NCBI RefSeq assembly: GCF_964355755.1
Contig: NC_092678.1
Coordinates: forward strand, 12,682,922-12,746,921
Source: Antedon mediterranea
Lineage: Eukaryota > Echinodermata > Crinoidea > Comatulida > Antedonidae
DNA: 64,000 nt
Direction of reading: 5' to 3'
Under the pieces are notes generated by a model, which saw nothing but the letters and a program-made list of their open reading frames with translations, had not been told where the DNA came from and ran no database searches. Position numbers and translations under genes: made by a program. Shown one piece after another: positions 10,204-22,726 of the stretch. Every line of letters begins with the position of its first letter. Positions within the stretch are counted from its first letter, which is position 1.

Positions 10204-10332
10204 GCTGAGTTAACAAACAAAACATCATCTAGAGTGTATGAAACTATCACCATAGATACAGGTCAAGAGATCAGATCAGACACATTTATAGATAAAACAT
10301 CTTATTATATAATAGCACTCACTGCAAAAAAG
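10204..10332 (+). CDS. Plexin (+) exon: end of sema
   Basis: 43 codons, GTCAG| to AAG|GTCAGT, phase 0-0. The V-Y-E-T-I-T-I pattern and a final strand (Y-Y-I-I-A-L-T-A-K-K) match the close of the sema propeller. Confidence 0.88.
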
Positions 10333-10619
10333 GTCAGTTTTTTCTAATTTGATGTTATGTTTATCCTAATTTATTTTTATTATTTGATTTTTTTATACAT
10401 AGTATAATTTTCCTTGTTCATCCATATATAAGGATTATTCGTTTTATTTTATTTATTTTGCTCTTTTTAAAATTACAAAAAAAAAAAAACCAATAAAAGA
10501 AATCAACAATAACATTTTCACCGTCTCTTCACAAAGGCCGGGGGAATCACCACAATAATAAAAACCAGTAAACATCCTGTTTAAGCTAAGATGCTTACAG
10601 TTTTTATACTTTTGATTAG

Positions 10620-10732
10620 TTGGTCAAGCTACAAGTAGCTAACTGCAGTCAGTTTATCACATGTGATGAGTGTATCAGACCAGATCAACTAGATGCAGAT
10701 CCTTATTGTGGATGGTGTACACTACACAAAAA
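10620..10732 (+). CDS. Plexin (+) exon: PSI domain 1, first half
   Basis: Starts L-V-K-L-Q-V-A-N-C. The PSI pattern is C-x5-C-D-E-C and Y-C-G-W-C. Donor AA|GTAAAT, phase 2. Confidence 0.92.
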
Positions 10733-11048
10733 GTAAATAGAGTTTTTTTTTTCTTTTTTTTCAATCCCAAATTATTATTTTATCTTTCCTAATGCATTTG
10801 ACAAATTATTAGGATATATATTTTTTTAAAACTTTTTCAGATATTTTTGCAAAATAATAAACTATGAAAATAAATGTTAGAAATTAGTTTTAAACGCGAA
10901 ATTATTTCAGGCTTAATTATTTCTTTAATTAATTAATTATTTTTAAAAAATACAAACAGTTTAAAACAAATCTTAGTAGGCCTACAAATAAAGAATTTAA
11001 ATATTCTTTAGTGCATATAGCACTTACATTTGTCTCTTTTTATTTTAG

Positions 11049-11166
11049 ATGTACCAGATTTAAAGAATGCCAACAGTCTCTCTGGTTGCCAAGCAACAGT
11101 GCACAATGCGTAGAGATTAGAAGTGTTGAACCACCTTTTATTCCTCAAACTTTTGAAAATATCAGC
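11049..11166 (+). CDS. Plexin (+) exon: PSI 1 second half and linker
   Basis: Continues C-T-R-F-K-E-C-Q, then W and C-V-E-I, closing the PSI disulfide set. The following V-E-P-P-F-I-P-Q is typical of the plexin post-PSI linker. AG| at 11,048; donor AGC|GTGAGT, phase 0. Confidence 0.9.
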
Positions 11167-11487
11167 GTGAGTTGTGAAGAACAATTCATGAAATTTGTTT
11201 TCTAGGCTTGTAATATTTTTTAAATAAATAATGTTGCCATTAGCTTGAGAATTTAAGCACTACTAAGGCAGGGGTACTAGTACAAACTAAATCTATATTA
11301 TCGGTACATCTATATTATAGGGTTCAATGGCTCGGCCATAACAATTCTGGACTCAAAACTGGCTGGGGCCTAGTGTACATCTGGCTTGTGATGCTTGTTC
11401 ACAATGGGAATTATACAATTATTTATTAACAAGTTTTAATATGTATGCAACTCCAATAAGCAGATAGCTTAAATGTTTTTTCCATAG

Positions 11488-11644
11488 ATTTCTTTAACTG
11501 TTGAGCAACTTCCTTCCTTAAACATCAACCAAAATTATAATTGTAAATTTGGTGACTTTCAATCATCTGCCATACAAGATAGAGAAACATTGACTTGTAA
11601 TTCACCGCCTTTATCACATGTGCCACAGATACCAACCAGCCAAG
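11488..11644 (+). CDS. Plexin (+) exon: linker (IPT-like) domain
   Basis: I-S-L-T-V-E-Q-L-P-S-L, Y-N-C-K-F and L-T-C-N-S-P-P match the plexin segment between PSI1 and PSI2. CATAG| to CAA-G|GTGAGT, phase 1. Confidence 0.9.
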
Positions 11645-12180
11645 GTGAGTTAAACATTTATGCTAATATGCTTTACTTTCTGTTTTATTTTTTTTATTTA
11701 ATGTAACTGTAGCAGTGCCTGTACTAGTATTTCACACATGGTACGCATTCTCCTCGGTAAGAGGTGTAATACTATTAATAGCTCATGAGGAAATAGGTTT
11801 TAGCACACACTATGGAGTACAGAAATCATGCACTCACTACTCTACCTTGGCAACAAGGGGGATTCCCCCAAAGTGACCCTTGTTTCAACCTACTGATATC
11901 TTAAGCTCTGTCTACACTAGATTAACAAAACAAATATGGTAGTGATATGCCCAAATATGGTAGTGATATCACATCATCCTCTCTATATATGTGCACATAA
12001 CATATTTTGGGAGTCATTTGGACCAACTATTTAAACCTATCTACCTCGGGAAAAAGTAAGTAATTAAATATTACATTTAGGTTTTTTGTAGAGATTTTTT
12101 GTATTTACCCATCATGAAATGCATTTGAAATTAAGGCCTAGGCCTACACAGTAGCTAACCTCTAAATAATTTGTTTACAG

Positions 12181-12277
12181 CTTTTGTTGATGTTATTTTA
12201 TCAGTTCACTCATCTGTAACTGATGTTGATTTTGTTTCCACTGACTTTACATTCTTTGACTGCAGTGCCATTACTTC
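12181..12277 (+). CDS. Plexin (+) exon: linker to PSI 2
   Basis: Encodes F-V-D-V-I-L-S-V and F-T-F-F-D-C-S, the strands entering PSI2. TACAG| to TC|GTAAGT, phase 1 to 2. Confidence 0.88.
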
Positions 12278-15180
12278 GTAAGTACTGATTGTTGAATTTT
12301 TTTTATAAGAATGTGTAATAAATACACATTTAAAAATATTTCAAATTTCACTACTTTAACTATCAAATTTTTATTGTAAACACACATTTTCTAAAGATAA
12401 CAACAAAATAAAAGGATCTGAAATTCAAGTGACACATTTTAAGGAAATAAATGTTTATTTAGTTTCTACTGTACCAGGATGTACATAAACTGTAATCTGT
12501 AAGTATAGGAAATAAAATAAAATATTGATAATATTGTTGTAATGGGACAGTTGTAATTGTGTAATACGATACTGTACAAACATGTGTCACACAGCCGCAA
12601 CCACGGCTCTTTTGAAAATATAATTCATTTGCACCAACAACAAACAACAGTAAATAGCCACAACTGGACAACTCTCAATAATGTAACAAGAAATGTAATG
12701 TAACAAAAAAAAACAACCAATTCTCAAACAATCGCCCTTTACAGTATCCCTATTCCCAATACAATTTATACCATTCTCCAAATTTCCCAATCCTTCGAGA
12801 CAAAATATCAACAATCTTCTTATTGTCAAATAAATCCTAGAAACCCCCCTTTCAAATACAATAATATCACAGGATGAATAATTAAACGAATAATAAAGGT
12901 CCACAATATCGTTCCTTTTTGTCTTCTCTCCTCCGCTGACACAAAAAAAAATTAGAAAAATAAAAACGATTCTGCAACTAAACAACTCCCACGCCTCTGC
13001 TCCTGTTCTGCTGGTATTACCAATTACAATTCTTCCCAAACTGCAACTATTTTCTTACATATAAGTAAATTAAAAAGAAAGTTAAAATGTTTCTTGATGT
13101 TGTTCTGTACTGCAATCCGCTCCCTTGTAATATGGTGGCGCTAGATCCCAATTTGCATACACACCTGAGTGGTGGCGTGCTAGGTATTACTGTATATAAA
13201 GGACGTGTTGTTTTGCCATTAAACACTTGTACTTATCGTAACTTACATGGTTGTCTCTTTGTCTCATTTCTTTCGTTTAACACCAGACTTTACAATTACA
13301 ATTATTTCTTTCTCCTTTTCACGTAAAGTTACTCTTCAATACTTTCAACAATTCTTTAAATTCAATTAACTCTGCTATTTCCAACAGTTATTTCTTTCTT
13401 CAATTTACATACACAATTAATCTTCAGTAATCTCAACAATTAACAGTTCTACATTTAAGTACAGCCTTATGGGATTACTTCCATTTCACTATTTATTTTA
13501 CTTTATGTATCTCACTTTATTTACTTTATGCTTCTGCTTTATCACCACAACAATTACTTTCTTCTCCACTGTACGTCTTGTTTCTCATACCAATGTTCAC
13601 CTATCCCTTTCTTGCTTAACATTTCATCCTTCTCCTATTCTGTCTCCTCTCATTTTTCATCTCTTCCCAAATTCCCTCAATTATACACATACCACCACCT
13701 TATCCTTCTCCACCAATCAGCAACTCACACACTAACTTAACTCTTATACCTCTTCTCCAATCAGCAACCTCCACACAATCCTTCTCTGCAACACAAATAC
13801 TCTGCTTCACTAGCTTCACACAGTAGCTTCCTAAAACAAAAGAAAGGTTCAAATAGTGAAAAACAAAGGGAAAGTAAAAATGGACTAGCAAAATATATAT
13901 ACAACTTTTTGTCACAATTGTCACAACATGTACAAAGCATACGATCGAGATTGGTTCTTTATATTTCAAATATATTTTGGATTGTGAACATAACAAATAT
14001 TTATAGCTCTGAGGGAATTAATAAACAGAATCAAATATTTAAAACCATAATGTGTCAACACTTAATTATTATTGTTTTATTCTTCAGTATTTGAAATCAG
14101 ATATACAATATTTCATTAAAGTTAACCAATAAAACTTCGTTTTAAGACATTTTGCCACAAGGAACTATATATCAACTTATCAGTTCTGGGTTGTGTTTAG
14201 TTTATTTGTATTACATTAGGCCCTATTTATAATCAAATAAAAGAAAGGTCCCCTTAATCAACTTGAGTTTGTAAGGCAATGAAATACTATTTTTAATCAT
14301 CTTTATTCTTATAATTTGTAATTATGTTTTGAAAATTAAAATACTATCAATCAAGCTCTTGAGTTGTTCCAACATTTCTGGAAAACAAAATAAATATCTG
14401 GTGGCTTATAAAAGCATGCCAACACCTTAGAGCACACTAAGGTTTTCAAACAAATATCCAGAACTTTTGGATTCTTAAGAACATTGTGATTTTTCCAGCT
14501 TAGTTTCTAATTTTAACTGAAAGAAAGTTGACTGTATATGTCATAAATCATACTACAGGAAGGAATTTAGTTTAGATTGTAATAGAAAACTATTTATGTG
14601 GCGTATTTACAAATTTTTAAAACATCTGTTGAGAGACCAAACTTTAGTTGTACGGTATACTCAATTATATATTGTATTTGGCCTCATCATAAATACTTAT
14701 TTTCATTAAATTTAAACAGGGTGATATTCACACCCTGTTTAAAAACAGTTACTAGGTTAATTTCGCACTATGTAATGTGAATTATTTTCTCCCATTGTTC
14801 AAAGTAATATTAACAATATACATACGTAGAGACTAGTGTGATCTAAAAAATTCTCCTTTAAAAAAAAACAAATATGCAAAAATGAATGAATTGGACTCTT
14901 GAAATTGAGAAGAATTTAAACTTTATCAAACTTTGATGCGTTTGCACTGGTCATTACATCAACAGATTACTGTATACATTTGTGCTCAGAATTGTTAAAT
15001 AAATACAATAGATCATTATGTTAATTCAGTGATTTGAGGCCCAGTGTAGGTGTTCCTTTTGTAAGGGTTGGCCGCAGTGTTAAAACAGTGCCCCTCGTTA
15101 AGGCAGTAAAATGTCCCCTGAGGAGTAGAAAACTGATAGTATATGATTTAATAATTATCTTTAATAACATCTTTATATCG
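12278..15180 (+). other. Large plexin intron
   Basis: No coding exon found. 13,200-13,790 is strikingly pyrimidine-rich. It follows a TATATAAAGG box (13,193) and could be part of a degraded retroelement, but no terminal repeats were found. Several open frames here lack family motifs and were not accepted. Confidence 0.45.
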
Positions 15181-15184
15181 TTGA

Positions 15185-15615
15185 CATTACATAAGATAAC
15201 TAGAGGGTACTCTGAAAGTACAAACCTCCGCCTACTGTAACCTTCCCGGCCCCTATGATATTTTATTTTTATTATTATTTTTTTATTTCTTTTTTTGTGG
15301 ACCTTCTTCTTTGACCCTGACCCTTCAAAAAACCCTTCAATTATATGATGAGTCTTTGATCATTGTGGCTAAGTTTGGTGAGAAGCGATTGAAAAACTGT
15401 GGTTTCTAGGCAGTAAAATAGTTTTTTGTTAGTTGTGACCTTGACCTATGATCTTTTCCCCTCAAAATCAAACTCCTCTGAGATTTTGGGGCATAAATCA
15501 TTGGGGCCAAATTTGGTGAGAATCGGATAAAAACTGTGGCTTCCAGGCTGTTCACAGACACACACACACAAACATACAGGGGTGAAAATATAACCTCATT
15601 GGCGGAGGAATGATT
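15185..15615. repeat. Interspersed non-autonomous repeat
   Basis: Bounded by CCTCCGCC (~15,225) and GGCGGAGG (~15,601) in inverted orientation. It carries the repeated phrase TTTGGTGAGAA (twice), an ACACACAC microsatellite and GGGTGAAAATATAACCTC. The layout is typical of dispersed repeats in marine invertebrates. The exact class is unknown. Confidence 0.55.
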
Positions 15616-15700
15616 GGCACTTTGTTATTTGTCGTGCAAAATAAGTAAATGATATTTTACTTTTTAACAATGTTATTTTGTTTTATTCTCAATACTGCAG

Positions 15701-15815
15701 TTGTTCTGAATGTGCTTCAAGTTTTACTTGTGATTGGTGTGTCTACGACAATAAATGTACCCATAATACATCAACATTGTGCACAGCAGACGACAAAATT
15801 ATTTTGAATGGAAAC
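15701..15815 (+). CDS. Plexin (+) exon: PSI domain 2
   Basis: C-S-E-C, C-D-W-C-V-Y-D-N-K-C and L-C-T are PSI cysteines. CTGCAG| to AAC|GTAAGT, phase 2 in, 0 out. Confidence 0.92.
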
Positions 15816-15989
15816 GTAAGTAATTATGACTTTTTTTCCCTTTTTGTTCTGTATAATCAAATGGAAGCTGAACTTCTATTGCTCAAATAAGCACTTTTTG
15901 AGACAACATGGTTAGGCTAATTGTTTTTGGAAGGGGTTGGGCAAGGTGCGAATGGGTTGCTCAGTATGACGCTAATGGAAATTATATTA

Positions 15990-16170
15990 GTAGGATGTGG
16001 CTGATGCATGCCTTGTGTCCTTAGGCAAGATACTTTAATCTATGCAGATGGAATATTGGGTGCGAGGTATAGAACTTAATGGAGTATTCTTTATATTGTA
16101 GTGATGTTTGTCGGTATTTTACAGTAGTTACCACGGTTCGTATTAACACTAATAGTTTCCATTAGATCCT
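15990..16170. repeat. Probable SINE fragment
   Basis: CTTAGGCAAGATACTTTA at ~16,021 matches the core of the SINE at 53,275-53,563 (there on the minus strand). The tRNA-like head is not recognisable. Confidence 0.45.
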
Positions 16171-16281
16171 CTACAGTTATTGGTGTGAAAAACAAACAGA
16201 AGATTATCAATGTAATTATTGCATCCAAAATGTTGAATTATATTATTGTTATCACTTATAAGCTATTGTTTAAATATGTAG

Positions 16282-16407
16282 GCAGTATCACCACCAAATG
16301 GTTTTCAAGGTCAAGGGTCATGTCCACAAATTTATCAACCAAATGAGGAACTTATTCATGCAAATATACGGAAAGAAGTCAGAATACAAGTTAAGAATTT
16401 ACCAAAT
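16282..16407 (+). CDS. Plexin (+) exon after PSI 2, with unusual 3' boundary
   Basis: GTAG|GCAGTA opens A-V-S-P-P-N-G-F, C-P-Q-I-Y-Q-P and I-R-K-E-V-R-I-Q-V-K-N-L-P, the conserved strand before PSI3. The next exon must be joined in phase 0. No GT donor exists at a phase-0 position before the frame stops at 16,426, apart from ones that would delete the conserved N-L-P. The only candidate is AAT|GCAACA (GC-AG intron) at 16,408. Homology could also run to 16,422 and end against a LINE. Confidence 0.7.
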
Positions 16408-16439
16408 GCAACAAAGGGAAACATTTAAAGTTGATAATT

Positions 16440-17335
16440 TTATGAATTTTCATAATTTATTTCCTCCATGATAATTTACACTGAAATACACTGAACTTTA
16501 TATTCATTCATTTATTGAGAATTAAAAACCTTTCACTCTCCACAAATACTTGATAAACTTACAGGTGCAAGCTTAAAATTTAAATTAAGATCCAACACTT
16601 TACCTCTAGATGGACGAACCTGTAAATGGTCTAAAGAAATATCTGGCCACTGCACTATATGTCAGAGTGGTGAAATAGAAAATGTACAGCATTTTTTATT
16701 TAATTGCCAAGCTTTTAATGCTATAAGGGAGATCCAATTAGTGAAGCTAAATAATGACCTTGAAAATTTGGATGAGTCTGCAACATGGGAACATTTTATA
16801 AATGCTGATGTCAATGAAAAAACTACTATAGTTTTAGGGGGAGATATTCACTTGGATCCTAGTAAAGCTGTCTTGACAGCATTTGACAAATACTGTAAGA
16901 ATTTTCTTAAAGTTGCCTGGAAAAAAAGATCCGAGTTAAAAAAGAGCTAATTTGCATTGTTGCTTTATAATTTTGTTTATTAATTTTCACTATATATTGT
17001 ATTTAATGTTGCAGAGAAAGACTGGTGTACATCTCTGTAAATCTTTTAAAATTACTATTTGTGTTTACTGTATTCGTTGATTTTAAAGTTTATTTTCATA
17101 CTTTAATTTGTTATTTATTTTTATTTATTTTTTTTTTTATTTTTTTTTAAATTTATTTTTTTTTATTTATTTATTTTTTTATATTTTTTTATTTTTTTTT
17201 TTTATTTATTTATTTTTTTTTTTCACTATTGTATAATTCATTTCCTTTTCTTTTTCTTGAAACTTATGAACGCACCGTCATAAAACGTGTGCCGCTGTTC
17301 TAAAAGCGTCTGTTCAATAAAGTTATTATTATTAC
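16440..17335 (+). mobile_element. 5'-truncated LINE, zinc-binding C-terminus
   Basis: From ~16,570 an open frame reads L-R-S-N-T-L-P-L-D-G-R-T, W-S-K-E, C-T-I-C-Q and V-Q-H-F-L-F-N-C, the zf-RVT pattern of LINE reverse transcriptases, ending in a stop at ~16,948. A long T-rich 3' region and TTATTATTA tail end it near 17,335. Confidence 0.8.
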
Positions 17336-18040
17336 TTGCACTGCATGATTTCAACTGACCAATAATGATATTCCATTCAATATTTATATTCTATTCAAAA
17401 TGTAAATGGCCAAGAAGATTTACCCATTGACAGACTAAGTTATTTAAACTTTCTTCCTGTTTTATAGCAGGTAATTTGCACTTGAATTCTTTTTATAAAA
17501 CTTATCAGCTGGTAAAAGTACACTACTAAAAACTTCAATGAATTTGTAAATTAGGTACTCTATTAATGAAGTTTTGATACTTTTATGAATATTGTTATGG
17601 GAGCAGAGACAGCATATTAGAGTAAGATGGCCAGACAACAACTAAATCTCAGAAAATCATATATTGGTGTTAACATATACATATAAGCTCAATGCCAGCT
17701 GTGAGCGAACAGAGAGCGAACAATAGCACACTGTTCATTAAATACAGAGTTGTTACCACAGGAGGACCATGCAATATGCTAATTAGCCATGGGTCACAAT
17801 ATTATATAAATAACTTAATTATAAAATAATTAAAGGAACTTGAAGCGTAGTAGTGAGATGTGTGTGAGATTTCCGTCTACTTTAAGGTTCCAGGAATCAA
17901 TTCCCACAAGAGATACAGTAGGGTATTAATATAGAATTGTTTAATAGGTAGGAAAGTTTACTTCATAATGTAGAAAAACACCAACATACACCTACCTAGA
18001 TTATACATGTTCATTTATTTGTCTGAGCTGTTTATTGTAG

Positions 18041-18142
18041 ATAAACAGCTATGAATGTGAGTTGAAAATTGAAACACAAACTGTCAGGATTCCAGCAACA
18101 GTTGATGAATCAAACTCAAATATCACATGTTCACAATACACT
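18041..18142 (+). CDS. Plexin (+) exon: domain before PSI 3
   Basis: 34 codons, I-N-S-Y-E-C-E-L-K-I to I-T-C-S-Q-Y-T. This is the Y-x-C...V-x-C pair seen in other plexins. TTGTAG| to ACT|GTAAGT. Confidence 0.88.
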
Positions 18143-18667
18143 GTAAGTATAGTAGCAACCAAGACATTTGAACAGCATCAAATCAAATAGCATTTAGTTA
18201 CATTTTCAAATGCATAATGAAACAAAGATATTACATTAAAGTTGACACATTGTAGTACAACCATGGACCTATATGTCCATGGTACTTCTTATCATGTACA
18301 TACACGTCTTACAAACCTCTTGTTAAAGAGTGCTTGATAATTAATCTCAATAGCAAGAGATATACAAAAAGTTATTATAACTATATGTAATTAAATTTAT
18401 GTTTTCTGATTTTGTTAGAAGTGGTTTATAAAGTTTTTTTTATTAATTTTCTATTCATAAATTTACTCTGTAATAATTATTTATTAAACTTAGGCCTAAA
18501 TCTATTTTTAAAAACCACAAAACAAAAATTGATAGAGATATTATTTTAAAATGAATGGATGTATCTAGCTTGTTACTTAATAATTATTTCTACCAATACC
18601 ATGTTAGTTAATTCATATACACTAGAATTGTCGATAACAACTCCACTTCCAAAAACTTGTTGTTTCA

Positions 18668-19349
18668 TATGGAACGCCGTTTACGCAACATTTCGATGAT
18701 ATGAATTGTATGACGCGATATGTGAATGAAATGCATCGATATGAATTGAATGGCGCGATATTTGAATGAAATGTTTTGAATTGAATGCTTTGAATTGAAT
18801 ATTTTGAATGAAATGTTTTGAATAAAATGTTTTGAATGCAATGTTTTGAATGAAATTTTTTGAATGAAATGTTTTGAATGAAATGTTTTGAATGAAATGT
18901 TTTGAATGTACCCTCATCTCCTTTCCACGCTGTCATCAATATGGATCCTTTACAGAGAATGCTAACAGACCTGAAACAGTGTAATACATATTTCCAAATC
19001 CAGGTCTGTAAGGATTCTCTGTAAAGGCAGCGTGGAAAAGAGATGAGGGTACCCAGGCTTAGGCATAAGAGGTTGAGAAAAAAATCGCGAACGGGAATGA
19101 CATACGCCGCCAATAGTTTGACTTTTCAATTCAATTCAAACATTTCATTCAAAACATTTCATTCAAAACATTTCGTTCAGAACATTTCGTTCAAAACATT
19201 TCATTCAAAACATTTCATTCAAAACAATAAATTCAAAGCATTCAATTCATTCATATATCGCGCCATTCAATTCATATCGATGCATTTCATTCACATATCG
19301 CGTCATAAAATTCATATCATCGAAATGTTGCGTAAACGGCGTTCCATAG
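18668..19349. mobile_element. Foldback (long inverted repeat) element in an intron
   Basis: Two arms of about 300 bp are reverse complements. The outer ends are TATGGAACGCC / GGCGTTCCATA, with ACGCGATATGTGAATG / CATTCACATATCGCGT within. The inner ends are CTTTACAGAGAATG / ATTCTCTGTAAAG around a ~27-base loop near 18,987. Each arm contains a run of a TGAATGAAATGTTT-like unit. It has no coding capacity. In the plexin pre-mRNA it would form a very long hairpin. Confidence 0.88.
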
Positions 19350-19454
19350 TTTCAGGAAGTTTTTGTGGTATAATTTTCCTGTAAATGTCATATTTCATTT
19401 TGGCATTATTGTGTACTTTTAATGGCTTTTTGGAAAACATTTCTTTCTATCTAG

Positions 19455-19542
19455 TATGACTACACAGCTAAGGACAAGCAGGAAGTAAACGCATATATTA
19501 AAGTATTTTGGAACGACAATGAAATTGACAATGCTTATCAAG
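19455..19542 (+). CDS. Plexin (+) exon: strand before PSI 3
   Basis: Encodes Y-D-Y-T-A-K-D-K, then V-F-W-N-D-N-E-I-D. CTAG| to CAA-G|GTTGGT, phase 1. Confidence 0.88.
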
Positions 19543-20897
19543 GTTGGTTTCACCTGATTGTTTACATTGATAAATATCATTAAATCAATTATTTACTTGG
19601 TAAACATAACATCATACATTTTGTTATCATATATCCACATACCCCTGTTCAATTTTCCATTAAAAAAAAATGTAACTCCTGAAACAAATACAGTATTCCT
19701 AGTACCTCTTTAACAACCCTATTTTTATATTGACTGTTTCTGCTTATTTTGTGCTCCCAAAAAACCAGTAAATCAGTGTGCGGTGTATAGTGGACAAAAA
19801 AAACGGTAAGATTACCCAAAATGCTGAGAACCGCTCAAGCTTTGGAATGCTACTGTAGTTCACCCAAGGTCAACTACAATCAATCAAATTATGCACAAAC
19901 ATTTATTTATTTTGTGAATGCCATTTAACAACCACAAATCTGTCTCATTTATGCTACAAATTAGGGATAATTTATTCAAACAGTTATTAACCAAAAAAAA
20001 GAACATTATACAGTTATTAACAGCTTAAAAACAGTCAACTGAAAATTCTTTAAGCTCGCCCAAACTGTCATATTCTTGAAAGTCTGGTTTTCCAAATAAA
20101 TTTTACATACAGTTTTAGTTAAGTATAAACAGAATTCAACGCTTTTGTTCAACTTGATTTCAGACAAACTGTCCACATGTAAATACAATAAAAACATTTG
20201 AACATTATGATAGGTTCCTGGTTCAGATATTCAGAGATGTGGTTTCAGCTGACACTGACAGACAATTAAGTGTTTTTAACATAGTACAATTGTTCTTTAA
20301 TGAACATATTAAATGGTTGTTTAAATTTTAAACAGGAAGTTTAACAACAATTTACTTTACTAAGTATTGACTCAACACCACATTGTTCAAACAACAGGAT
20401 GTATATAATTACAGTCAATTTGTTTGTATACTATAAACCCCTACTTCATTCCCTTTATTGTTCTGGTGTCATTCTGTGCAAATAATATTATACCCATAAT
20501 GGATGGATAATGTGTATTTGTTTGAATAATTATTAGTTACAGTTTTTAGTTTATCCTTAAATGTTATCATGACATATGTCTTGTCATAATACATATATAA
20601 TATTAATGTTATCTATTCTCATCCAACCAGGCTTTGAGACGTGTTTTCAAAACCTGGTAAATAAAACCAATTTATTAAATATCATGTGTTAGCATACAGC
20701 CATTTTATACGAACGCTGTCAAAATATGATAAAAATATGTATCATTCTTTTTTTATGTTGTTTTTGGCATTTTAATATTCAAAACAAAGTCACAAAGTCA
20801 TAACTGATAGTGACACCTTCGTAATATGCTAATGATATGATATTTTGTCAGTTAATGCTTCATTTTTACATTTAATTTCTCTACTTTTATTTACCAG
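19543..20897 (+). other. Plexin intron
   Basis: AT-rich sequence with poly-A runs. I see no exon, repeat array or transposon motif. Confidence 0.5.
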
Positions 20898-21064
20898 TCA
20901 CATTGTACAAGTGTAGTGTTCAACGTCCAGACTGCAGTCGATGCTATTCAATGAACACCACTAGGTCTGGACTTGATTGTGTCTGGTGTACTGGAGACCA
21001 ATGTTCCTACAGTCCATTGTGTTCATCAATAGTGAATGAATGTCCATCACCTGTTATTATTCAG
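20898..21064 (+). CDS. Plexin (+) exon: PSI domain 3
   Basis: L-Y-K-C-S-V, D-C-S-R-C, L-D-C-V-W-C and N-E-C-P-S-P give the full PSI cysteine pattern. ACCAG| to CAG|GTAATT. Confidence 0.92.
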
Positions 21065-22553
21065 GTAATTTGAATCATTTTATCTTCCTTTAAAATCCAG
21101 CACCCTAGCCTAACTTAAATTTGTTTGAAATGTTGTTTGCTAGTCGCCCTCTATTACTCGTTCATCTATATATAAATTTACGTAAGGGCAAAATTCGGTA
21201 AATCGCGCCTTACTTTTAGATTTTTTACTCGATGGTATGTAAAGTTGGTTCGTACTTTCGGTACTGATTTTAACCACCTGATGTAACCCTGTTTACTAAT
21301 TAAATTAAGTTAGATAATTAGTTATTGACGATTAAAACGAATTTAGGTTCAACGATTTGCCCCAGATAGGGGTGTTTTCCGATCGTGGTATACACTGTCT
21401 AATGGATGTCCATCTTGAAAAATACCCGCCACAAAAATGCGAGGAGGCTTCGCATTTTCCTATCTCCTCCTACGATAATTGTTTTTAATAGCTGAAAACC
21501 GGTTGAACAGCTCGAGTACAGTATCATAATGTTGAAGACAGGCCGATTTTCCTAAAAAAATACTATTTTGATAGATTTAATATACGTTTATACAAATGTA
21601 TTGATTTGCGATGAATGGAACATTCCAATCTCTGTGTCGTTCCACAAGTGTCTATTCCCTCAGGCGTCGTAAAGGAAAGTACTGTATACTCATAACAGAA
21701 ATTCGATCCATTTTTTTTTCAATCTGTGCTGCAGAGGTTGGATATAATTTTTTTTAAACGGATAATGAGCTAGCGTTTTCAGTCACCGTAATTTAATATT
21801 TATTACCGATTAAATCGAATTTATGATTTGCCCCGAATAGAGGTGGTTTTCACAAATTGTTTAACATTATATATAAACATACGTCGTAGTGTATCGTTAC
21901 ATGTACTGTACTATTTCAATCGACTACGACGGTGATAGTTAAGTTTCAACAAAGTATTACATCGCAATGTTTTACTGTGTTTAGTGGTATATTATTTGTA
22001 AAACATGTTAATTAATATTTCGTTACAAAATAAAGAATATATTTAAAAATTGTTCCTCTTTGCACCCATCCTCTTCCCCATCTCTCAACCATAATGTTAC
22101 ATACAAAACACAAATTAAGTTTGTTTAAATTTGACTTAAACAATTGGTCTCATTTTGTGACAACTTTCTCTTTCGGAAGTAATTCCCAGGGTGCTAATTT
22201 TAGTTGAGTACATAAATCACAGTGTCTATTTAATCGTTCATGTAAACGACATATATTATTGTCCTGCATTATTGTACATTTGAAATCGCCAGTTTTTTAA
22301 CGCTGAAATTACTCGCGTACCATCTAGTAGTGTGTAATTTACATTACAGTATATATTTATCGCAGAAAGGGCAGAACATTTAGTCTGAAAATTAGAAGAT
22401 TAGAAGAAAAGGGTACTGAAAGGGTATATGATATTTGAGCAAATTGTTTTACTCCAAAATATCCAATGGTTTTTTTTTTGTGATTATACCAATCATGTTT
22501 GTTTTTTTTTAAATATCCATCATGCTTTTATGTTTTACTAATATTATTTTCAG
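21065..22553 (+). other. Plexin intron with an internal sequence repeat
   Basis: Two ~50-bp blocks around GATTTGCCCC (21,353 and 21,826) are similar and about 470 bp apart in direct orientation. They suggest an old duplicated element. Nothing coding. Confidence 0.4.
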
Positions 22554-22726
22554 ACTCTTCCCATCTCAGTTGCTACAGTAACTACTCAACCTGAACCTGA
22601 TTTCACAGAGGTCATTGAACTGTTCGGAACTGATTTTGGACAGATGATGTCAGATATTGACAACTTTATGATAGATAACAAAGAATGTGTAATAGTTGCT
22701 GATGGATTTAACATAGCTTTACAAAG
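22554..22726 (+). CDS. Plexin (+) exon: IPT/TIG 1
   Basis: V-I-E-L-F-G-T-D-F-G, then N-K-E-C-V-I-V, resembles a degenerate IPT strand (I-x-G-x-N-F-G...C). TTTCAG| to AG|GTATTT, phase 2. Confidence 0.82.

Noticed and set aside
12587-13039. 150-codon minus-strand ORF in a plexin intron
   Set aside because: It has no recognisable motif or codon bias and no splice partners.
18622-19384. ORFs rich in Phe-His-Ser-Lys on both strands
   Set aside because: They arise from the foldback element's short internal repeats, mirrored on both arms.
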